Assembly (NCBI RefSeq): GCF_933775445.1
Contig: NC_065872.1
Span: 17,608,001 to 17,672,000, forward strand
Direction: 5' to 3'
DNA from: Argentina anserina
Lineage: Eukaryota > Streptophyta > Magnoliopsida > Rosales > Rosaceae
Length of the DNA stretch: 64,000 bases
The notes below the pieces were generated by a model. It did not search any database, was not told the DNA's origin, and worked only from the letters and a program-made list of their open reading frames with translations. Both the position numbers and the translations under genes were made by a program. This document shows positions 56,642-64,000 of this stretch, in pieces. Every line of letters starts with the position of its first letter. Positions within the stretch are counted from its first letter, which is position 1.

Positions 56642-58755
56642 AATGAGATAGATGCCTCTTTCATTGAATGTGAACATAGAGTAATCAGCCCTGGATTCTT
56701 TGAAACCAAGTTCTTCTAGATAATCAGAAAAACACTGGAACCAAGCTTGAGGCGCTTGTTTCAAACCGTACAAAGATCGATTGAGATTGCAAACATGCTT
56801 GGGGTACTTCGGATCAACAAAGCCAATAGGTTGTTTCATAAATAGAGCTTTATTAAGATAGCCATGGAACAAGGCATTCTGAACATCCAACTGTCTAATC
56901 GGCCAACGTTTGCACACAACAATAGCAAGAACCAACCGAATTGTGGAATGCTTGACAACCAGACTAAATGTCTTTGTATAATCAAGGCCTTCTTGCTGAT
57001 GAAAGCCATTAGCGACAAGCCTCGCCTTATACCGCTCAACACTACCATTAGACCGTTTCTTGATACAAAATACCCATTTATTAGGAAGAATGTTCATTGA
57101 GGAGGATGGTGGAACTAAAGACCAAGTACCTGCCTTTTGTAACGCATCAAATTCACTGGCCATTGCTACACGCCATTCTTGGTACTTGGTAGCCTGTGTA
57201 TAACAAGTGGGTTCAATCAAAAAAGCATGGAGAGAGGAGTGAATAGCATGTTTAGAAGTAGGCTTGTTGTAATATTTAGGATTGGGCTTGCTAATTCCAT
57301 GTTGACTGCGAGTTACCATCCGACCATGATCATGTACATGTGACACCAAAGGAGATGATAATAATGGTGGATTAAGATTGTTAGTAGGATGGGGATCAGC
57401 TTGGATGATTGGCGGAAACTCTATTTGGGAAGTGGATGATTCATGAAGTGCGTTATCTGGATTGGGGAGAGAAGACACAACCGAAGAATGAGAATATGAG
57501 ATTGCACCATAATTCATGATTTGGTGATTTGGATTGCGGGTATAAACTTGTAGTGGTGGAGGTGATTGTTGGTTTTGGGAACTTGGAGAGAGATAGTAGG
57601 AGAATAATTAGATGAAGGAGGCAAGTTTGAAGTCAAACACGGAGAAGAAGGAGAAGTGTTTGGAGTATAACCCGACTGACCAGATCTATCTTCTAAGTGA
57701 CTTGGATATAAAGATGAGCTTGGGCTAAAGAATAGCGTATCAGACCCCTTTGGATGAGAAAGAGATGCGCCTGAATGGAGATCACGCTTTGTGAATAGAA
57801 AACTAGACTCACCAAAGAGCACATGACGAGATAAATAAACACAACCAGAAGATGGAGCAAAACATCGATACCATTGATGGTTTAGTGAATAACCCAAAAC
57901 ACACAACGTTGAGACCTCATTTGCAACTTGGAAGAATTATAGGGACGTAGATATGGAAAACAAGCACACCCAAATACTTTTAAAGAGTGATATTGAGGTG
58001 CACGATGAAAACGTTTTTCATAGGGGGAGACATAACCTAGACCTCTCAATGAAAGACGATTGATGACATACATTGCCGTATTAAATGATTCAACCCAATA
58101 GTTCGATGGCATGTGTGCATGACCAAGAAGAGTGACTCCAGTCTCGACAATATGTCAATGTTTTCGTTCGGCCAACCCGTTTTGTTCCAGGTGTTTTGGA
58201 CAAGAAAATCTTTGAAAAATGCCGTGAGTGGATAGATAAGATTGAAAAGCATGGCCTTTGTACTCACCACCTTCATCACATTGAAGGACTTTGATAGACT
58301 GATTAAATAGTTTTTCGACATGAGTAAGAAATGTGATAAACAATTGAAAAACTTCACTCTTTAGTTTCATGGGGAAGATCCAAGAGTATTTGGAGTAGTC
58401 ATTGCCAAAGAGCAGGTAGTATATAAAACCTTGATGAGACACAACACCAAACATCCGAATGTATTATTTCTAATGGAAAATGGGATACAAACTTTGATAA
58501 TGGAAACATAAGTTTTGTACTCTTCCCTAAAGGACATGATTGACAAAAAGAAAAATGGCTTGATCCTATAACATGAACAACTTTATTGGACAATACTTTA
58601 GAGACTACAACAACAGAAGCATGACCAAGATGAAAAAGCCAAGTTTCAGCTAAGATCCGAACACCAACACAAGCAAACGGAACAGAGACATTGGATTTTG
58701 GTGATGGAAACTTTAATGGATATAGGCCATTTTCACTCTTCCCGTGGTAAAACAT
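56642..58755 (-). pseudogene. Copia B integrase and N-terminal reverse transcriptase
   Basis: In order on the minus strand: GAG-pre-integrase WLFHLGHASVVVVSKVL with CQSCPLGK (58755-58399), integrase core IIHSDVW, CDEGGEY and KHLEQNGLAERKH in shifted frames (58454-58155), then FNTAMYVINRL and HSLKVFGCACFPYLRPY (58112-57882), a variable linker, and RT (from about 57230): EWRVAMASEFDALQ, WVFCIKKRSNGSVERYKARLVANGF, QLDVQNALFHGYL, SLYGLKQAPQAWFQCF, ending ..GIYLILLI where the hAT element interrupts it. Integrase is frame-broken several times; RT here is nearly clean. Confidence 0.88.
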
Positions 58756-58766
58756 CGTCCCCGTAT

Positions 58767-60110
58767 TCAGATCCTTAACACAAAAATAATCAAGATAGAA
58801 GATAAAATAACATTGATTGTGAATTGTAAATTTGTAGATAGAAAGAAGATTAGTGGAGGCAGATGGACAATGAAAAATATCGTTAAGACGAAAAGAATGG
58901 GAGGAAGACTTAAGATTAGATGAGTCAATGTGTTTAGGAGAATCAACCCGGAATCAGAATTAATACCACCAAGATTATCAAGATCTTTATATGATTTAAG
59001 AGAATCAAGATTATCTAGATTTGGTGTCAAGTGAGAGTTTGCCCCGGTGTTTGTCAACCAGATCTGAGAAGATGGATTGTGACTGGTAGTCATCACGGTG
59101 AGACGAGAGGAAGGAACCCTCTCCTCATAAGACATATTAAGACGGTTGAAGCAGTCAATAGCAGAGTGGCCAGGGCGACTGCATATTTGACCTTGAATTC
59201 GACCATTGTTGAAAAATGAAGTGCCCGGATTGGAAAGAGGATTCAGTGCTGGACCCAAGATAGAATTTCCACGATACCCAGATGAAGATGATGCACCACG
59301 ATGTCCAGAGAAAGAGCCATGTCCTCGGTAAGATGAGGATGCATAATGGCTATTAGGGTGAGATCCACCATGAGGATCACCCCCACGCCTATAGGGAAAG
59401 GAAGTCTGACCTCGACCGCGAGAGCAGTTGGCATGAAGAGCATGGGCTCCTTCATTAGCAGGAAGGACATAATCAAAATTTTGGTGCTCCGCACTCAGAA
59501 GAAGAGCTTCAAGTGCTTCATACGAGATGGGTGTATCTCGTGCTTGGGCCGAACTGATTGTGGTCTCATATAAAGGACCAACGTTGCTCATGATGATGTT
59601 GACAAGATTCGTATCAGATACAAGAGGACCTGCAAGTGCCAAGTTGTCTGCAATGACATTATGTCTGTCCAAATAATCAGCAATAGACATAGTACCTCTC
59701 GTGGTGCGAAGAAGATCAGATCAAAGTTGAAGCACCCGGTGTTGGGATTGCAAAGCAAAACGAGTTGCCAAAGCAGTCCATGTAGAATGAGAAGAGGTGG
59801 ACCGTGCCATTATGGAGAGGACCTTGGGAGTGAGTGATCCATTGATCCAACTTACGACCATTTGATCTTGCAGAATCCAGGGTTCATAATCTGGATTGAC
59901 TTTATCTGTGATTTTGCCGTTGTCGTCAGTGACAAAGGTAGGAGGACACTTATTGGTGCCATCAACAAATCCCCAGGGTTTTCGACTCTTTAAAATAAGG
60001 GATATTTGAGCAAGCCATAGTGGGTAGTTGGTACGGTCAAGCTGTATGGTTAGAAAATTGGTAACAGAGGGAGAGCTTTCGGTATGGGAGGAGGAAGATG
60101 AGGATGCCAT
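58767..60110 (-). pseudogene. Copia B gag and protease start, interrupted
   Basis: Begins MASSSSSSHTESSPSVTNFL and shows gag landmarks LDRTNYPLWLAQISLILKSR, WILQDQMVVSWINGSL and WTALATRFA. A stop near 59721 is followed in the same region by MSIADYLDRHNVIADNLALAG and a Gly/Ser/His-rich spacer, then a nucleocapsid-like knuckle (CSRPGHSAIDCFNR) whose first cysteine pair is incomplete. The protease motif is WLTNTGANSHLTP: the catalytic Asp of the usual DTGA is Asn. A frame change follows near 58900. Confidence 0.85.
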
Positions 60111-60144
60111 TGGAGAGGGAGATGTTGGAAAAAAAAGTGATCAG

Positions 60145-60157
60145 GCTCTTGATACCA
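60145..60157 (-). promoter_or_regulatory. primer-binding site of Copia B
   Basis: Minus strand TGGTATCAAGAGC, close to the standard TGGTATCAGAGC, next to the 5' LTR. Confidence 0.82.
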
Positions 60158-60158
60158 C

Positions 60159-60460
60159 AAAGAACAAAGGAAGAATTGATGGATTGATGAATTGATGTAC
60201 AGTACAAGCCTTCATTTATACAGTAACATTATGCTATCTAAGGTAAGTACTAATGTGTGATTTACAGCATATTGGAATTGAAACCATATCAATCTAATTG
60301 CTACCAATCTGTAATTCTATCTTTGATTGATTAAAGATTGCTTGCTAACATTCTGGAATCACTGGATTCTTGGAGAGACTGATGGCTTGACATTCTGGAA
60401 TTACTTGTTTCTTGGAGAGACTGATGGTGTGATGAATCTGGACTATCTTTCATGTTATCA
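60159..60460 (-). repeat. 5' LTR of Copia B
   Basis: 302 bp, closely matching the 3' LTR with more than ten differences by eye, so older than the Tork-like insertion at 6.1-10.7 kb. Confidence 0.88.
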
Positions 60461-60981
60461 TTGAGAATATACATCCCTGTGGCATGGGAGTTAGGGCTGG
60501 TTCACTTGGGATCATGCTCAACTCTGTCGTGTTGGGAGTCATGTCTCTTGTGATTGTCTATTTAGTTTGCAGGGAACAGGCTAAACAACTTTGGGGAGTG
60601 GTAAACTTTCTGTAAGAAAGTTATCTACTGATGATGGTACTGGTCACTAAGTTGGCCGAGAAGTATCGACATGCTTTCGTCAATAAGCTTCTGCCACCCC
60701 CTGCTGAAATCAAGGCTGGTGCATTGCTTATATTTGCTGTGTTGGGGATACCTCAAGTAGTGACCTACATCGTTCTTTTTACCATGGCATCCATATTCTG
60801 CAGCAACTCTGGCGGAGGACAAGGGCTTTCATTAGGAGTCTTAAATATTTCAATTACCGTGCCGCAAATGTTTGTATCTCTACTGAGCGGACCATTGGTG
60901 CTTTCGGAGGTGGTAACCTACCAGCGTTTGTTTTGGGAGCTCACTCTTCTTCCGTCTCCTAAAGCTGATGATAGTCCCTAA

Positions 60982-61902
60982 CTGATGAAAATGCTTTTGT
61001 TATTGTTTGAGGACCTGTAGTCCCAATTAGTATGTATTAGGAATTTAAATTTACTTCCTTGTTTTGAAGTAGTTGGAATTTGGATGTATTGATTTCACCC
61101 AATTGTACATATATGTTTTCAGGAATATGTTTTAGCGCTATATGATGGGGAAAAAAATTTGCCGACTACCCTTTATTTACCCACCTTATGCCCACCATTC
61201 TAAACTCATGTCATGCATCCAGTTGCTCAATTATTATCTAAATATGAGTTGACAAAAGACATATGTCATGAGTTTAAAAAAGTGGACACAAGGTGGGAAA
61301 ATGAAGGGTGGTCGGCAAATTTCCTTCCATATTATGGTGTCAGATTCGATGTCATAATTTCATGTGGCATGCCACATCAACAAGCAATGTAAGCAAATCA
61401 AATAATTAAAATATATTATTTTTAAATTAAATGACAATCATATCCTTATTAATATTATGGCTCTAGATTACTGTAAAAATATATATATTTGTGGTTCTTA
61501 TTTTATTATTAATTTTTATCACGATAATAATTCCAAAATATAATTAAATAATTGATATTTTCACTAAGTATGCTTGAAAAAAAATAATATATATTTTTCA
61601 CAATAAAATTATTTAATCCACGAAAAATATTGATGTGTATGCGCAAAAAATATTTTAAATTTCATCCTTAATAATTCTGTTATGAGATTTTTCATATTTT
61701 TTGTAATTTAATTAATAATTCAATAGAGAATATATGGTAATTGTAGGCATTATGTGAATTACATTTTTGCTTCTATATTAGGCATACTTATACCAAATAA
61801 GTTCTATTGAGATAATTTAGTTACCTTATGTGAATTATATTAATGGCTACGCTGACAAAAGATCATACCAAAAATTCTTCATCTAAATTAATTAGTTAGT
61901 GA
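60982..61902. other. 3' flank of the sucrose-transporter copy; small MITE, otherwise no gene
   Basis: AT-rich sequence. Holds the 180-bp MITE listed separately. From 61400 to 61902 only A/T-rich spacer up to the Copia C LTR. Confidence 0.5.
61149..61328. mobile_element. 180-bp MITE (Mutator-like duplication)
   Basis: Imperfect inverted ends GGAAAAAAATTTGCCGACTA and, reversed, GGAAGGAAATTTGCCGACCA, continuing about 35 bp inward (acccaccttatg / cccaccttgtg). Flanks ATATGATGG (61140-61148) and ATATTATGG (61329-61337) are a 9-bp duplication with one mismatch. Confidence 0.78.
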
Positions 61903-62065
61903 TGCAGGATGAAATGATTGTATCTTTATTGAATGATACATGGACATATATATAGACATTACAAAACCACAATCCCGTATGATTCGGAGTCCTAATCTAT
62001 CTCTAACATGAAATCTATTAAGGCTAAGACACACACAAGGATATAATAGTAATTCTCCCAGAACA
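61903..62065 (-). repeat. 3' LTR of Copia C
   Basis: About 163 bp, shorter than the Copia A LTR (about 200 bp). It reads TGTTCTGGGAG at its start and ends in …CTGCA, the usual TG…CA form. Confidence 0.8.
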
Positions 62066-62074
62066 CTCTCCCTT
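62066..62074 (-). promoter_or_regulatory. polypurine tract of Copia C
   Basis: AAGGGAGAG on the minus strand, directly before the 3' LTR. Confidence 0.8.
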
Positions 62075-62294
62075 ATGTCGCATGCCTAGGTTGCATGGCA
62101 CACAATGTTGCATCGGTAAAAACCTTGTCAAGCAAAACAAAAACCTCTTAGGTAAAACAAAAGCTTGATCGAAGGGAAAAATAGTACCACACACCAACTA
62201 CTTAATAATCTTAACATGTCATGTAGACACCCCTTGAAATCTACCACTCTCTAAAGTTCCGATAAGCGACGCATGCCAATGCTCTTCACATGTT

Positions 62295-64000
62295 TCACAA
62301 AATTAGATTTAGGCAAATAGTGAACAAATCCGCAACATTGGACTCTGAACTCATTTGATTGACCTGAACATTCAAGAACTTTTGTTGTTGAATTTTGTAG
62401 AAGAATTTGGGCAAAATATGCTTCGTGTTGTCTCCTTTGATGAAACCTAACTTAGTCTGCTCTATGCAAGCATCATTATCTTCATAAAGGCACATAGGTT
62501 GATCAGTTGTAGAGTCTAATCCACAAGAATCACGAATATGACGAACGAGTAACCGTAGCCAAATACATTATTTAACTGCTTCATGGAGAGCAATGATCTC
62601 CTCGTGATTCGAAGAAGTTGCAACAAGAGATTGCTTAGTGGATCTCCAAGATATCATCGTATTACCAATGGTAAAAACATAACCGGTTTGAGAACAAGCC
62701 TTGTGACGGTCAGAGAGGTACCCTACGTTGTCATAACCAACTAACAAGTTGTTTGGAGTATTTGCATTGGGAGAAGGAGCAGAACGAGACCGGTTGCTGC
62801 TCTCGGCACCGTTCACGGTCTCCACGCCATGGCGACCGACGGCGTCTCTGCGGCGTACAGCGACAAGGCCGGGGTCGATGACGGTAGTGGTGTGGGGAGA
62901 TACCGTGGCGGTGTTCTCACTGTAATAGAGGTAGAACAATCCTATGTCCAGCGAACCTTTCAAGTATCGAAACAAATGTTTGATACAATTCCAATGACAT
63001 AGCATAGGCGCTGAGCTAATCTAGCTAATAAGTTCATTGCGAAAGATATGTCAAGTCTAGTACATTGAGCAAGATACAATAGTACCCCAATTGCACTAAT
63101 GTATCGAACTTCAGGACCAAGAACTTCTTCATCATCCTCTTTAGGACAGAATGGATCCTTCTTGATATCTAGACTTGGGACGACCAAGGGAGTAGACAAT
63201 GGACTGCATAGATCCATATTGCGTGTAATTCAACTGGTGGACTAAGATACCATCGGCCCTATGCACAAGCTCAAGACCGAGACAAAATTTCGTCCTCCCT
63301 AGGTCCTTCATCTCAAATTCCGATTTTAAATGAGAGACGGTCTTTTCAATCTCATCAAGAGTACCAATTATGTTTGTGTCATCCACATAGACTACAACGA
63401 TGACGAATCCAGAATTTGTCTTTCGTATGAACACGCATGGGCATAGTTCATCATTTTTATAACCCCTTCTCACCAAGTATTGATGCAACCGATTGTACCA
63501 CATTCTTTCGGATTCCTTCAACCCATACAACGAACGACATAATCTGATTGCATGAGCACTCCGTGGTCTGGAGGCACTTGATGGAGGTAAAGGTAGTCCC
63601 TCTGGAGCTTTCATGTATCTCTGCGTCAAGATCCCTATAGAGATAAGCTGTGACCACATATATAAGCTGCATGTTTAGTCTTTCGGACACTACCTAACTA
63701 ATGAGGTAGCGGAAGGTAATGATGTCCATAACAGAAGAATAAGTCTCTTCATAGTCAATGCCAGGTCGTTGTGATAATCCTTGCGCCACGAGTCTTGCAT
63801 TATAACACACGATCTCGTTCATCTCAATACGCTTACGAACGAAGACCCATTTATGTCCAACATATTTGACATATCTTGGAGTCAATTCAACCTTTTCGAA
63901 GACTTCTCTCTTCGCTAATGAGTCAAGTTCTGCCTGGATTGCTTCATTCCACTTCGGGCAATCTTCTATGTGTTCACATTCAGCTACAGAGCGAGGTTCA
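62295..64000 (-). pseudogene. Copia C reverse transcriptase / RNase H
   Basis: From right to left: the RT start with DCPKWNEAIQAELDSL-like codons and HKWVFVRKRIEMNE, YNARLVAQGLSQRPGIDYEETY (63885-63694); CRSLYGLKESERMWYNRL and the catalytic YVDDTNIIG (63659-63141); DDEEVLGPEVRYISAIGVLLYL (63217-62960); RNase H with LVGYDNVGYLSDRHKACSQTGYVF (63005-62568) and NDACIEQTKLGFIKGD (62495-62295). It keeps the YVDD motif that Copia A has lost. Frames change several times, so it is not a working gene. A variable linker of about 55 residues precedes the LVGY motif, as in Copia A. Confidence 0.87.

Larger units (their letters stand above)
53928..60460 (-). mobile_element. Copia B: Ty1/Copia element on the minus strand, split by a hAT element
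   Basis: LTRs 53928-54221 and 60159-60460 match over nearly their full length; minus-strand start TGATAACA. Next to the right LTR, on the minus strand, is TGGTATCAAGAGC, a variant initiator-Met primer site. A purine tract CTTGCGGGGA precedes the left (3') LTR. Gag, protease, integrase, RT and RNase H follow in Copia order on the minus strand, with stops and frameshifts. A 1458-bp hAT element (55176-56633) sits inside RT. Flanks TTGGT and TTGAG agree at three of five bases, so a clean target duplication is not seen. Without the hAT the element is about 5.1 kb, a usual Copia length. Confidence 0.9.
53505..60981 (+). pseudogene. sucrose transporter (SUC/SUT) pseudogene, split by Copia B and lacking its middle
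   Basis: SUC/SUT proteins are 12-span plasma-membrane proton/sucrose symporters of the GPH/MFS group used in phloem loading. The 5' part (53505-53927) reads MEIESMKQSS, KMKMILVASIVAGVQF, then, after a short duplication of 'aagatgaagatgatactg' and a frame change, [25 protein letters not shown] residues, [10 protein letters not shown], the MFS loop [19 protein letters not shown] and [15 protein letters not shown]. The 3' part (from about 60466) resumes with GVRAGSLGIMLNS-like codons, VTKLAEKYRH, AGALLIFAVLGIPQVVTY, GQGLSLGVLNISI and TLLPSPKADDSP. Frameshifts occur in both parts. About 200 residues of the usual ~510 (spans 4-8 and the central loop) are absent on both sides of the insertion, so a deletion accompanies it. 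Confidence 0.9.
61903..64000 (-). mobile_element. Copia C: 3' half of a Copia A-family element, minus strand, runs off the window
   Basis: The 3' LTR is 61903-62065 (minus strand TGTTCTGGGAG…CATCCTGCA), directly preceded by the purine tract AAGGGAGAG. RNase H and RT follow on the minus strand to 64000. Sequence and gene order match Copia A (39.1-41.5 kb). The element start lies beyond the window. Frames are longer than in Copia A but still broken. Confidence 0.88.

Overview
The window is plant nuclear DNA, most likely from a eudicot. It carries one apparently intact protein gene, an S-adenosylmethionine synthase with a spliced 5' leader, and remnants of five plant gene families: RIO2 kinase, X8/CBM43 protein, triphosphate tunnel metalloenzyme (TTM3 type), organellar phenylalanyl-tRNA synthetase and sucrose transporter. 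Most of the rest is transposable elements of plant type. The style is compatible with Rosaceae, but nothing here proves a genus.

Layout. 1-2.2 kb: Ty3/Gypsy debris and an LTR fragment. 3.1-5.4 kb: a 2.2 kb non-coding LTR element on the minus strand with a perfect 5-bp duplication. 5.46-11.0 kb: a decayed RIO2 gene, itself split by a young 4.7 kb Ty1/Copia (Tork/Tnt1-like) element with a perfect CTTAT duplication. 12.4-14.3 kb: a fold-back hAT element holding a second element. 14.4-15.05 kb: an X8 pseudogene. 15.2-17.5 kb: the SAM synthase gene on the minus strand. 17.5-25.3 kb: AT-rich DNA with a 25-bp minisatellite, several MITE-like elements beside TA microsatellites, and a Gypsy Tat-type fragment carrying a 24-bp minisatellite.

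25.3-41.5 kb: one dead Copia element ('Copia A', plus strand), expanded by four solo LTRs from Gypsy-type families. One lies in its 5' LTR, one in its leader, one in its integrase and one between integrase and reverse transcriptase. Each has a recognisable 5-bp duplication. 41.5-48 kb: Gypsy debris, including a 1.39 kb near-perfect palindrome made of two head-to-head LTR pieces beside a chromovirus integrase end. 48-50 kb: a TTM3-like gene with a single in-frame stop, then a PheRS fragment. 50.8-52.0 kb: a palindromic Mutator-like element with a perfect 9-bp duplication.

53.4-61.0 kb: a sucrose-transporter pseudogene interrupted by a minus-strand Copia ('Copia B'), whose reverse transcriptase is in turn split by a 1.46 kb hAT element with a perfect 8-bp duplication. 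This is a three-level nest. 61.9-64.0 kb: the 3' half of a second member of the Copia A family ('Copia C', minus strand), running off the window.

Working picture: a gene-poor, transposon-dense region where old gene copies were disabled and then served as insertion targets. Target-site duplications and LTR termini allow the order of many insertions to be read directly. All homology calls come from reading translations by eye; no database search was run.
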